Shown here: positions 30,404 through 42,984 of the stretch, in pieces
How the letters are laid out: each line of letters begins with the position of its first letter
Position numbering within the stretch: position 1 is the stretch's first letter
NCBI GenBank assembly: GCA_024472245.1
Contig: JANBXD010000002.1
Coordinates: 4,774,001-4,838,000 of the forward strand
Origin: Beauveria sp. NWAFU-1
Lineage: Eukaryota; Ascomycota; Sordariomycetes; Hypocreales; Cordycipitaceae
Direction of reading: 5' to 3'
Length of the DNA: 64,000 nucleotides
The notes under the pieces: model-generated
What the model was told of the DNA's origin: nothing
Seen by the model: the letters and a program-made list of their open reading frames with translations, nothing else
Databases searched by the model: none
Program-made: the position numbers and the translations under genes

Positions 30404-33400
30404 GTGGTTGTTTGCGGCGTTGAACAAGATGGACGGAGGGCATCATGGACTCTGGAACCACTCTGGCGTCAGAGTTCTGATGCCACCCTAGCAATCTTGC
30501 ATGACTTGAAACGTGTCCGTCCGTATCTTTGCTCACTAGCGGGCTTCTTTCGTTTCGCGGGGAAACCTGTGGAGGAACGCGATTTAGTGTCCAAGCTTTC
30601 CATCTTAATCATGAATCGCCAACAGGGCCAAGAAGGAACAAGAAAAAGGGAAATAAGGGAGAAAGAGAGCAAGAAGAAACCAACACGCTCTGCGCTCTCA
30701 GAAACTGGAGTCGTCGGGCGCATTATTCATTGTCCGACGCCGCACATGTTCATGTGCCAACTGAGACAATCGAGGAATGGTCCCCCCTTCCCCAGGTCGC
30801 CGATGTAACTTGCAGTTCAAAACGCACCTAAAAAAAAATGAAGCCATCTGCCGACTGGACGAGACCTGGCTCGCGTCAAGAACGGGCTGCAGGAAGAAAG
30901 GCAAAAAGTACCCCCCTGTTAAGCTTCCCGGAATTCCGTCATTCCGCCAACCAAGCTCCCGTGACTGCTATCCGTAATCTGTACGGAGTACAAAGTACTT
31001 TGACAACGGCCGAGATGTATCAAGAAAAAAAAGATTTGCAAGAATTAGAAATCAGCAAAAAGGAAAGAACCGCTGCCCGCCCCCCTCCCTCCCCGCTCGA
31101 AAGTGCTCGGAAGTGTCATCCGCTGAACATTTTATCTGCAGTGTGATTCCGACGACCGTCGCGCCCGCGAGCTCAGCCTCTGGCGTTTCGTCCCTTGTCC
31201 TCCCCCCATCTCCCCCTCCTCCGTCCTCCCCACGCTCATCCTTGTGATTTTATTGAACAATCTACGGGCATCAATGCATACAATGGGCAAATTCGCACAA
31301 CATCTTCTTGACCCTTTTGTATCAAGACATGACCACTTCCAGTCTCCCTGAGAATGCGACGTTTGCCAGCCCATTCCCAAACTGAACCCCCCTTGCCCCT
31401 TCCCCCTTGGCTTACTAACTATTGGACAGCACGCATGGTTGGGCATCACTTCTTTTTCCTTTTCTCTCTGCCGAGCCCTTCTGTCCATCTTCTTACTAAT
31501 ACCTTGCTATTCCAGTGCGCGGCATCCTCTCTTTTTCACCTAATCTAGCAAACACATTTCAATTTCCACTATTTGTCCTTTCGTCCTCCCCCGAACGAGA
31601 ACAACCACCAACCCCTGTCAAGATCCGCCCGACGTGCCCGCGACGTTGTCTCTTTCTCCGGGATCATCACTACGGCTTTTTATTTTTATTTTTATCCTCT
31701 TCTTCGTACATCTGCCGAACTACGAAACACACTGGTCATGGCTAATAAAAGATCGTCTTAACGTCTCAGCTGCCGTAGACTTTTGGTTCACCCTGCACAT
31801 CTTCAGCAGCCAATGGTGGTCCTTGACGCGTGAGACATGTTTCTTCTTCACTTTACTTCATTTTCAGCCCTCTTTTTCTTCTTTTCGCTCTCTTTACCCC
31901 ATCATAGCTGATGGCGTTTTCGCGTGGCTTTTTTTTTTCTCCTCGTGTGGCGCCCTCCCCGCCCATCGCTGCAGAAGACCAGATTACCCTTTCAACCCTT
32001 GTCCGCGACAAGAAGCAAAAAAACGCCATCCGCACGGACATATGATACAAGTCCTTTTTTTTTGTCTCATTGATGATGGGTATGACTGGGGCAAAAGAAG
32101 AAGAAGAAGAAAAGACGCCCACCCAACTCCGTCCTCGGCGAACCAATGATTGGCCGCTCGTATCAATTTTATATTGCCTGTGAGTCGTGCAGATACATTC
32201 CGCAGCCACACAGCCCAGGCTGCCGGGTCCGGTCCCCCGAGAGGAGAAGGAGGAGGAGAGCGAGACAACAAGCAAAAGAAGCTAGCCCTTGCAGATTTCC
32301 ACTGATGCAGCCCGGTTCGTCAATATGCGGTGGGTTCTCTTCTTCGGCCCATCGTCTCGTCCAAGACCTTGACTCTGTTTTGGTGAAGACTATGTCTCTT
32401 CACAGAGACGAAACGAAAGGAGACTTGAAAAAGGAAAACAGGTCACTGGTACGTTGGTGTCGACATGGGTGACGTGCTTTAACTGTTCTGTTTTACACTA
32501 GCCAAAAGCCGTTGCAAAAGTAAACTGCCGCAAGACGCGCTAGCATCTGGGAGCCATCTCAATGTATCCGCAAGTAGTAAGCCCCCTCGCTTGACCAAAT
32601 CAAGCAGACCTACTTTGTCCGGTAGATGCTTCGCAGAAGCTTGCTACCACCTGACCATGTGCCTTGCAGCGGCTTTCGTTGGCTATCATTTATCCACCGC
32701 CTGTCCTCTGATCGAATTTTTGAAGACAGGGGTCACAGCCCCTTCACCCCCCTTCTCTGTTATCCCCATGTCAAGTTGGGTTTCCAAGACTGCATCAATT
32801 CTCTGCCGAGTGGCGAGGCAGTTGCCTAGCACGGCAACTCGTTCTACTTTCAGTTTCGCTTTAATTCTGCTGAGCGTCTCCATCGTCATTGATGCCCAAA
32901 TCGACCAGTTCCTTGCTCCCTCTCGCTCCTCGAAGCAGGAAATTACAATATTATAACGAAGAATCTCGCAAGGCTCGTCGCTTTTTTTTTTCCTTAGAAA
33001 AAGAAGCAGAAAAGGAAGAAGAAGAAGAAGAAGCAACTGCCATTCCCTAAACATAACCGCTAGTCCATCGAGCGAGTGCCGAGTTCAGACACATCCACCC
33101 GCGGTAAGTAGCTGTTCCCTGACATCGGGTGGCCAACACTGCTTCCTTCCCCTCCTCCTCCTTTCTCACGCCCCTTTGCAAATGCTGTTCCGACTCTGCC
33201 GTCGTCTTTCCTGGGCGTCAGTTGGGTAACGCAAAAATACAAAGTTCCTGTCCCTTTGCCTCCCTCCAACCCCCCCGGCTCACGTCACATCTCTCCCAAC
33301 TTCAGGAGGGGGTGTGCCCAGCGGCCCGGGCCCGGCCTTCCTTGCCCCCCCCCCCCCCTGTCCAGCACGGATGTTATCTCTTGTCGCCCAGCGCTAAAAT

Positions 33401-34638
33401 TATACCTTGCATACCAAATCCTGGTCGGGTTATGGCCCCAGATTTCATCATTGTTTCAATGTTCCAATCATCTCGAAAACCTTCATCGCGCATGCCGTGA
33501 TTCGCCGCCAGAGTGTTGCCGCAGCTGCGCCTCTCTTTCTCTTCGTGCATATGCAAATCTACGGAGACTTGAGCATTGGTATTGCACTGATAGATTGCAC
33601 CTCTCCATCTCGCTTTCTTTTGGGCTTCTTCTCCTTGCCCATCAAGTGCCTTCACACACATCCACAGTTGACGTTGCACAAAACAAGACCGGGGGGCACG
33701 CAGGTGACAAAAAGAAAGCATACGGAGTAAACGGATTCAACCAAGGGAACCCTGCACCTCCTCTCTCTCTCGTACCAGTAAAAAGCCTTTCGAGCATCAT
33801 GCAACCGTTTCGGGCCGCAGCCAGTGCCTCGTTTCCATGCAAGAATGCAAGCCACTGCACCCTGCCGCATCCTGCCGCATCCTCCTTCCCGATGCCAGTA
33901 TTTTACTGATCTGTATTTCCGTTTCATGCAGTGGCAGCATCGGTGATTTAGGCTAGTACTACGGAGTATTGTGTATATCACGGACCTTACCGGAAAATGA
34001 CCGAGTACCTCAAGCTCATCAGTAATGAACCTCCTATTTATAATCTGTATTCGATTAAGCTATAGTCTACTCTTCAAATATTGCTCTCGTGCAGATAGCA
34101 CTACTCTAGATCTACATCTCGGAGATTTCATCTTGATTTCCTTCTATTTTGTTTCTTACAGGCTGAAGAGCCAAGGCTAAAATAATTAAATTGCGTACAT
34201 CACACATCCAACATTAATCAGTCCAGATGCCATTCGCATCGTGCGTTTCATCCCCTGTCCAAAAACTTTTCTTCCCTGAATGGGAAGGCAGTGCCAACCC
34301 CCAAAAAAAAAAGTAGTCAACAAGAAGTAGAAGAAATTCAAAATCACCCCGCTAGTTATAATACATAATGATTTGGAGACAGAGCTTCTGGAGAGGGGGA
34401 GATCGCCCTCACGTTGTCGCAAGGGAGAAGAACTTCTGGGGTCGGTCCACTTCGTGCACCAGGTCAATCAATCCCCTGCAGGCCGCTCTCAAGACAACCC
34501 GAGGGTTAACCAAAGCCAAAGAGTCTCTTCAAAGTCAAAGATGATAAGGAAAAAAAAGAAAGGAAAATAATGTACATGCGGACATTTTGGTACATTGAGC
34601 TCGTAAGGAATGTCGTGGTTGCCAAAGCAGGCAGCCGT

Positions 34639-35791
34639 TTACAGCTTCAGTCGGCGCTGCTCCTTTCTTTTGCGACGCTCCCGACGGTCGCGGCATTGCA
34701 TGATGCGTTTGGCAGCTGTTCAAAGTGTTAGTTAGCATTTGCCGTTGTCTCGTATGCCTGATGCCAAATGCTAGTAGAGACTTACCCCAGTCGCGGGATT
34801 TGCGCTTGACTTCCGGGTCCACCCAACTGTAGTTAATAGCTCGCTCAGGGTATCGTTGAGCCAGGCCCAGGGGTTCCATAGGCCGGTCTTGGCTGTCGCG
34901 CTCACGGCACTTGATGCTGATGTGCTTAGGCTCCAAATCTTCATCATTTTCAAAAATCAGCCAGCCTTCCTTATCCCATAGTGGGATACGCTGGTTCATT
35001 CGGTAGTACCAAGCCTGCAGGCCCTGAACGGTACGCTCTGGTGTCCTTCCAAACATTGAGGCAAAGTCTTGTTTGATGCGCTGCCATTTCAGCTTCTTAT
35101 CGTGCCAAGCGTAGATGATAAAGTCTCCCTCCTCAGTCGTGTACTTTTGGTTGATGTGTCTGTTCTCGCCTTCCGGAGGCGGGCTGGGGTAGCCATCGAG
35201 TGCGTGCATCAGATAGTCACCATGGCCATAGAAAGAGTACGTCTCTTCAGGAGAGCACGCCTGGGGCGAATGCACTGGCGAAGCATAGGTTTGGATTGAT
35301 GGCAGACGCTGAGTGTGGATTGGGCGGCAAGCAGCGGCAGTGGTGGCGCTGGGGTGAGGAGAGGTAGCAGGAGTCCAAGAGGGGACCGGACCGCCATGTG
35401 CTCTAGCAAGAGCCTCTACACCCTGATCAAACTCATCGAGGCTAGGCAGACGAATACTCGAAAAGGAACGAGTTCCAAGATTCGAGAGTCTGGGGACAAG
35501 TGAGCAATCTGTGTTGAGAGACAAAGATGATCCTGGAGAGCTATTAGTCGAGGACCAGGAGTCGCGATCAATCAGAGGCAGCATACTCTCAAACTTGACT
35601 CTAGGGCTTCCCGAGACGGACTCTGGAGGTGTGTCGGGATGAACGATTGATCGGTACATTGGCGAGGAATAAGCATCTTCGGAGAACTTCCTGGGCGTCG
35701 AGTTGTCGATATGAGTATTGTGGCTCGTGCGGAACTTGCCGACAGAGGAGAGCCCGCTATACTCCGGAAGCTGCAGCATCGTAGAACTCAT
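34639..35791 (-). CDS. Myb/SANT-like DNA-binding regulator
   Basis: Two well-supported exons: from 35791 to 34786 and 34715-34639, giving 360 residues from the first in-frame ATG. The intron (GTAAGT...GAACAG, CTAAC branch) joins SRDW to AAKRIMQCRDRRERRKRK, a basic tail ending RRLKL. The central part has YTTEEGDFIIYAWHDKKLKW and TPERTVQGLQAWYYRMN, a tryptophan-spaced helical domain of Myb/trihelix appearance. The N-terminal half is serine/proline-rich. The frame stays open upstream to 35995, directly after a TTTTTGCCGTCAG acceptor, and contains no ATG there. The true start may therefore lie in an upstream exon I could not identify. Long gene-free DNA on both sides is typical of developmental regulators. 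Confidence 0.75.
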
Positions 35792-38700
35792 GCTTGGTGG
35801 CAACCGGTCAAATTCTCCTGTTACTTCACCAAAGGCGTATTGATATTGTTTGGGCGGAGTATATTGGCCTTCGCGGAGGGCAGGGTGCAATAATGCGTAT
35901 CGAGCCGCGTGGCGCTTGTGTAGACGGGGTAAAGGAGCGTAAGAGGGAGGAATAGTAGATTGCCAGATATTAACGAGGGATAGTGAGCTCAAGGGCTGAC
36001 GGCAAAAAGACCAAAGGCTTTAATAAAGAAGGAGCGGATAAGGTTGTGGAGGAAAGGATAGCACGGGAGAGACTGGGTCTGAGATGGAGAGGGAGTCGAC
36101 GTGTTTTGTAGCCAAGGATATGTACGGGGGTATAGAAGTTGTCGAGACGAACCCCTGGTGATGGTCAACGTCTGATGGCTTTTTTTTTTCTTATTTTTCA
36201 TCCTTATGCAGGCTTGTTTCTTCTGCCGGTGCCGCCAACATGGGCGTACCTGAATCACTGTTGATGAAAGACCAGGACAGGTAGATAAATTGGGTGTCTT
36301 GGATACGACGAGGGGTCTGTGTGTCACCCTTGCTCCAGTCTGAACAAGACGGGACCAAGCCGACCAGGCAAGCCAACCAAGTTCAGTACCAGACACTAAC
36401 AGTACTCCATACTGTGGTAACGAACCTGGTCAACTGGTCAAGCCCAAGCAGGGCTAAAGAGAGCCACAGAGCCTGATGGACCAGTGATGGCTGCCGAGGC
36501 GGAGTCGCAGCGGGCTTGGAGCTGGTAGACGACGGTGGGCCATTGTACTTTAGAATTGACAGGTACTGGTCGACGGTACCTGCGGCGGCCGTGGCAGGGG
36601 TTTCACCGATTGGTGCGGGAGAGGTTACCACAAGTCTACTCCCTGGCTGTGCCGTTGTTGCTTTTGTTTCCGTGCAGATGCAGGTCCAGAGTGATGGAGG
36701 GGGTGTGTGATATGGCGAAGTGGCGGTCCTGCTTGAGTGGGCTGCTGCTTCGTAGGACCTGGCGACTCTCGGTGCACTGCACACCACCAACATCATCATC
36801 ATCATCACCACCACCACATCTGCTGTCTTGGACGCGCACAAAGTCTGCAAATAACCTCTTCAGTTGTTTCGAAATTACTCAGTCATACAGCACCGTAATG
36901 TTTGTTGTCCCTCACTCATTACAGCCACGCCTCGGGTGCTCTCCACCGAGCCTACCGGCCTAGCGGCGAGGTGGTGGGGACATTGGCTGCAGGGCGAACA
37001 CTGGCTGAGCTGCTGAATCCAAGTCAGAGGTCCTCCCCCAGACGGTTTGGTATCGTTGACCGAGTCTCTGTTCCATTGCCCTTCTCCCGAGTAAAGTTCC
37101 AGTGCTGAAAATAGGATCCCGGTCACTTACCCGAGGCAAATCGCCGACAGAGGTCTTGACAAGGTTCTGCCGTCCCGATGAGTGGTCTGGTATAATATGT
37201 GCCACCTTTTGTTGCGCAGCCCACGGATATGCGCTTCAATCATAAACATGATGTCAAATCATCGGTACATCAGGTTTTCAATTAGCTCGCTAGCAGGGTG
37301 CGAGCCCCAGTGCGGTTGCCTGGTTCCTGAAGAGTCGTCAGACCATCCGTCTGCAAAGGATAGCTGTCACAGCCCCATGGCAATAATAACGCTGGTGTTA
37401 TATGTAAAATGAGGAGAAAGCTTTGGTGGCATCGGTGCTCCGCTCACGGCGGTCATGAATTATCGTATTATTTCAGTCCTTCACGCTTACCGTCGAATAG
37501 ATCCGCTGTCTGCAGCACCTTTGGCGCGTTGAAAACTCCGTACGACACAGGTCATATTACAGAAAGGGCCCGAGCACTCCCACAAAGCAATCATTGAATA
37601 TCAGCGGGAGCAGCGAACGAACTGCGGGGTCAGCTATCGTCGAGATCCCCTCTTGCTGCTATTGCTGATCGAGAGTGATCGTCGCGAGGGGACCTATGGC
37701 GAGGGATGATGTGTCGCGGCACCACCAGTGCTGTAGCGAGGAGCCAAAGGAAAAAAAGGGCAGTCTGGCATGTAACAGGGCCGGACGCTCAGTATGACCG
37801 AAGTTCCCCGCGAGCTCTATGCCCGGACTTGCTTTTGCTTCGCAGCCAACTTGCCAAGGTGTAACAAGTGACTAGTTCCTTGAGTGTCTGATGTGCCACA
37901 CATTTGGGGCGAAAAAGGATGTGCAACACCTAACGAGATGGTGGAGGCGAGGGCGAAGAACGGACGAGAATAGACAGGATAAATCGGGGTATAGGCACTG
38001 CTCGAAGAAAGGTATTCGGTGCTATCAAGATGCATTGCGTCAGCTCAACGGGACCTTGTTTCGTTTGCTGGCTGTGACGAAAGCAAAACACGTCGCCGCC
38101 TGTAAAGGAGCGTTTTGCGTCCGACATTCGCGGCAGGAACGGATGCTCTGGCACTGCTGCATCCATTTTCTCCGTCCAGTGCTTTACTTTTTCCCGCTGG
38201 GGCTCTCTTGATAATGCACCACTTGAGTGAGATGATGGAGCAAGAAAGCTTGCGCAACACCAGCATTGCTTTTGCAGCAGCCGTGAGGGCATGAAGGCGG
38301 GGAAAAGCTGTACCTGAGGCGGCCTCTGCCTGGGCGGCCACCATGGGCGAAAAAGGAAATAAATTTAACTAGCTAGCCCATATCGGGCTAAGTTTCCAGG
38401 TGTTCGCTTGCGCCAGCTGGGGCCCGTTTGACGCCGGTCAAGGAGCTATGACCATCCTGCCAGCTGCCGCCCGAACTCACCGGCTGGCACTTGGCAGGCT
38501 ATTTTGACTGCATCGTTGAGCCACTTACTACGCACTCTGATCCTACACACAAACACCTGCGCATCCAGCTTTTTCTTTTGCTATACCAAGGAATGCTCCA
38601 TTGCCTTACTCCTCAAAGTCGACGGCACCCCGTCAACGACTGAATTTTCTTCTTTTCCCACTGTCTCCTGTCCGAGTGCCCGTGTTTCGCATGCACGCCA

Positions 38701-40777
38701 ATACTCCCTCCCCAGCCTACTGTTGAGTGCCGTCGAGCATATCAAACGCCCACCACGCCTCAGCACCATCTTCGCCCAGACTAGATGATCCTCACACTTA
38801 TACCGTACCGAGAGCACATGCCGTTTGTTACTTGCTTATTTCGCTTCCTTTTTCTGACTGTCCCTTGGCTTGGCTTGGCTAATCTCATCTTCATCAACAC
38901 CTCATCCTGCAGCGGCTGGCTGCCATTTTGCGGGGCGTAGTGTGTCCATAAGAATTGCGCAAGCCGCATCGAACTGAGAAATACTGTGTCTTCTCGTTAC
39001 TGAAATCTCACAAGACTACTCGATAGCTCTGTGGAAACTATCTTCCTTTCTTTTTCTCGTTGCCCTGCCTCGTCATGGTGCGAGGCTACTGCAGAGGCCG
39101 AGACCTCAGCCAAAATTGTTCCCGTGTCCTGCTCTGAACGAAAAGACTGTTTCCGCAAGATCGGTATTCCCTTCTGGCTGCTCGCGAAGCTAATCCTACT
39201 TCGTGCAGAGGCGGGCATCTAAATGGATCTCCTTCCTGTACGCCGACGGAGGTTTCTTCGCTGCGAACTAATGGCCTCATGCAGCCACAAGAATCACTTG
39301 CGAGGCCACAATTTTCTTCTCAGGGCCTGTGCTATTTTATCGACGCAATTGACACAGTAGCGATGCGATACGTATGAATCTATCTGTGCATGCGCAGTGA
39401 TGCCATCGCCAGTTGCCATTTATCAACTCAGTGGCAATAACCTCGTTCCAATGACCACTCACGATCTCCGAGCGAACAACTTATATTACCAAGTCTGCGT
39501 AACTTGATTTAGGACGATAGTAACTATATGCGGAGTACCATCGAGCAGTTACCAAGCCTCTTCGTGGCCTCGCTCGCCTCGCCCCGCCTCCTCGTCAACT
39601 GAGTCGCGTCGGCTGTTTTGATCCAGCAGTGATGCCATCAAGACACAGAGACCCTCTTTGATGCCCGCACTTCCACACGATCTCTACAGATTCCCGTTTT
39701 CTGCGTGAACTATGCAAGGTACCGGTCGTGCCAATCTCGCTGGCGATGCAAGGGAGCCCGACATCCACCGTGTACCACCAAGTGGCACAACCTAGCCCGC
39801 CCTCTCCACCGTATGCACAAAACAGGTCATGGAATGGCTTTTGCCACCACAAGATCACCCGAGTTAGTCGCCTGCCCACCTGAGCGGTAGCGCTTCTCAG
39901 CTAGATTCAGCATTGCTGCCATTGAACTATTTGCGCCGGCTTCCCAATGCGGCTGTGCGATTCGTGCCCAAAGGGGCCTGGTGTCATTAAAGCTCTATTT
40001 GGCACGAGCCTCATGCAGCATAAGATGAGCTTTTTCAGCAAGCCTTGCACCTTGAAAGCGTGGCTCCATCGGCTACGCAGGTTCATCATCCGTGTCCTCT
40101 GTTGATATGGACGGCCTAGCTAGGGGCTATCCCAGCACTGTCTTGGCCACTAAGAGACAATGGACTTTCTGTTGAGTTTTTTTTTTTCAGATCCAAAGAG
40201 GAGATTACATCTTGTGTTGACCATGTTAACGGGCTGGTTGCACCCGCTCTGCCACGGGTTCGTTGAACTGATCCGACGGCAAACCTGGTTCCAGAAGTGA
40301 CTTTGCCTTGTGAGCAAAACACGGCCCACGTCCCGAAAGGAACCATCTGTTTCTATCCCTTGCGCAGGTCTCATCCGGAATGTGTTCACTCCGGCAAGGG
40401 GGCGGGGATCTCTTTACCATCAAGCTATGGCCGTCCCAAATTTGAATGCCAGATCAGCAGATCCCGCACTGGCGCCACATTGCAGGCTAATTTTCCGGTA
40501 GTGCGAGCGACCATTCCCTCATATAAGCTAAGCTTTTCTCCGTCAACTCTGTGGCTAAGTGAGGCGCTCATATTCGTGGCTGTCTGTTACGAGAGCCGGG
40601 AGTGTCAGCCAATCTCAGACAATGTCTAGAGATTTTTGTACCCGCGTGAACAATGATCGAGTCCGCCCGCACCGGTTGAGAAAGCTGCGACCGTCTCGGA
40701 AGTTTACACGCCCCCTTCGAACATGTGGTTCCTCCGGCGATCTAGTGAGGCGTCCGGAGAGTCTCGACTGTCTTTGC
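35792..40777. other. 5.0-kb gene-free stretch upstream of the Myb-like gene
   Basis: No convincing coding exon, tRNA or repeat family. Features seen: a probable 3' splice acceptor ending at 35996 on the minus strand, an ATC/ACC microsatellite near 36,786-36,820, and CT-rich tracts near 38,500-38,900. It may hold upstream exons, a long leader, regulatory DNA or a non-coding transcript of the Myb-like gene. Confidence 0.5.
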
Positions 40778-42026
40778 CTACAACTTGGGCTCGATGACAT
40801 CGTCCTGCGACATGGATCCCGTGCCCGGAAATGATTCATCGCCAGCAAACTTCCTAGACAAGAGTGGCAAACGTCAGTGGCGGGCACACTTTCAATTTAG
40901 CGAGAAACGGGTTCCATCGACGAAGACTGTACTGGTGGACGCGTGAATGTCTGTACACATGCGCCATCCCGTCTTCCCGCATGAACAACACCAACGCAAA
41001 CAATTACATGGCGTACTGCACACCAGCAGAGATAAACAAGAAAGGAGAGTAAAGTTGACGTACCATCCACGCTCTTCGCCCCCACTCAGAAAGCTGCAAT
41101 CGCTATTCTTTTCGCATATCCAATTGCCCACTATGTCTCGGCGGTCAGCACGGTCCTCGTCACCTTGCTTCGAGTCTCTCAGCAGTCTTTTAGACTTGCA
41201 GATTCGCCACTATGTGATGGAAAGAAGAAAAGGAGAGAGAAAAATCTTCCAGACTCACCAGCATCCGGCTCGCCGTCGGAGCTTTCCTTGCCGCCTCCTC
41301 CCCGCGCATACACGCTCAGTCCACATGTGAATGCCTTGAAGTCTTCAGTGTCCATCTCGTCGGGGTATTGACCGGTCAGTACCCTCCCCAGCACGATGAT
41401 GACCGCCGCGTGCGAGCATACAACGACGCTCCGCCGCCCCTCCTCGTCGCACCGCCGGATCAGCGCGCTCATAGCCGCGCGCACCCGCGCCACCAGCTGC
41501 GCGTACGTCTCCCCCCGCTCACGCGGCCGCACCGGGGACACATACTCGGCGTCGTACGCCGGAAACAGGCCGCGGAGCTCGGTGGCGTTGGCCGGCTGCG
41601 GGTGCGCAAACGGCGCGGCGCCGAACCACTCGCACACGCCGTGCTCGCCGCGCACGCGCACCGTGTCGGCGGCCCGCGCGGGAAGGGTGCCCGCGGCCGC
41701 CGCAATCGCCTGCCGCTTAACAAAGGGATCGATGGTCTGCAGGCAGCGATAGTAGGGGCTCGAGTAGACGGCCTCGACGGCGGGCGTCAGCGTCGTGAGG
41801 TGCGCCGCGAGCTCGGCGGCCTGCTCGATGCCGTGCGAGGTTAGCGGCGGGTCGGCGGGAATGCCCGTGGGCGAGGGGATGTGCGACTGGTAGTTGCCCT
41901 TGTTGTCGACGGTCCACGTCGTGCGAAACTTGGGTGGTTGACCTGTCTGAGTCTTGAATGCGAGGCAAGGCGATGAGGGGCAAAACTCACTCCGTGACGG
42001 ACAATGTAAATCTTTTCCAGCGACAT
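40778..42026 (-). CDS. Histidine phosphatase (phosphoglycerate mutase-like) protein
   Basis: Four exons: 42026-41991, 41946-41259, 41130-41064 and 40853-40778, 288 residues. Exon 1 encodes MSLEKIYIVRHG with the catalytic RHG at 10-12. The acceptor at 41947 (CTCAG), not the AG four bases downstream, keeps the frame into TGQPPKFRTTWTVDNKGNY. The second catalytic histidine is in VVVCSHAAVII. The small 3' exons encode VGNWICEKNSDCSFLSGGEERGW and KFAGDESFPGTG, the usual tail of this fungal family related to the Pol III factor tau55. Introns 2 (128 bp) and 3 (210 bp) are longer than average, and intron 2 has a CTGAC branch point. It may act on small phosphoesters or phosphoproteins; the substrate is unknown. 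Confidence 0.88.
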
Positions 42027-42984
42027 TGTTGTTGTTATTGTTGTTGTGAAGTGACTCTCTTTGTAATAGAAACCGGATCTTGTCTAATGTGTTGATCTAT
42101 TTTCTGATTGTAAAAGAAGGCGCCTCAGCAACGCCCCGGTGGTGAATAATGATGAGATGATGTAGATCCCGAGGCAGCAAAGAGACCACGGCGGCCAAGC
42201 CGAGGTGCGTGGTACGTCAATGGCCCCACAAGCCGCTGCCAGCGAGCAACGGGGGCGGCGGGTATTTGAGAGGCCGTTGATGAGAAGGGGTTCGGGCAAT
42301 TGAGCATTTCGATGTGAAAAAAAGTAGAGAAAGCAGTTCGTGTACTCAATTAGATGAAAAGGTTCTCAACGCCGCAATGCAAGTCAAAATGGATTGGGTT
42401 ATTGGGATAGCAAACGGCATCAGCACTATTTCAAAAATTCCAACTACTCCTCTCAGCTTACAACATGTCAAGAAGTCCAAGAAGGTTGAAGAAGTAAATG
42501 AATTCAGTAATAAATATTCAGGCTCGCAGCTCCCTTCATGAGGAAGAAATGTCTGAATGCAGTGGCGCGCGTCAATGCACGCAAGTATCTATATATAAAA
42601 GAGAGGGGGGTACAGAAGAACGCCTCCTAGCATCCACCCATCCATCCGTTTTCTACCTACCAAACCCATAAAAGAACCTCCCATACCAACAATCTTGTCC
42701 AATGAGAGAGTGAGAGAGAGAAAGAGCGAAAGAGAATGACCAAAAAGAAGAAAGAAAAAACGGCATGTAAAGGAGCGTTCTGTGTCCTACCGTTGTCGTG
42801 TACCGATATGCCATTAACATGAGAGAAAGAGACAGGAAAAGAAACCCGAGAGAAAAATGTCCAATAATAGCCATGTCGTGTTGCTCATACTATCCAAAAA
42901 GGAAAGAAAATACGCTGGTGTAAACTAATGCCATGTATGTGTGAAACAGAAGGGAAAAGAGGCAAGAGGGCCAAAAGAGGAGCG
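42027..42984. other. Intergenic, phosphatase promoter and F-box 3' region
   Basis: A GTT/ATT microsatellite sits just upstream of the phosphatase ATG (about 42,027-42,047). AG-rich low-complexity sequence at about 42,700-42,860 probably belongs to the F-box gene 3' UTR. No gene recognised. Confidence 0.55.

Larger units (their letters stand above)
30013..34638. other. 4.6-kb gene-free stretch upstream of the amine oxidase
   Basis: No convincing protein, tRNA, rRNA or transposon. The left 400 bases are amine oxidase promoter with GATA-type sites and a repeated ATCCGGGGT. From about 31,080 to 32,300 and 33,140 to 33,360 the plus strand has long C/T-rich tracts, a C14 run near 33,344 and short GAA/AGA microsatellites, which resemble leaders or promoters of an unrecognised transcript. 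The longest frame (about 33,256-33,909, plus strand) looks random in composition. Confidence 0.5.

Noticed and set aside
33256..33909. 217-codon open frame on the plus strand
   Set aside because: Composition follows the pyrimidine-rich DNA, no family resemblance, and it lacks features of a real protein.
40385..40450. tRNA-like segment on the minus strand (TAGCTTGATGGTAAAG, resembling a D arm)
   Set aside because: No matching acceptor stem, anticodon arm or seven-base T loop could be built.
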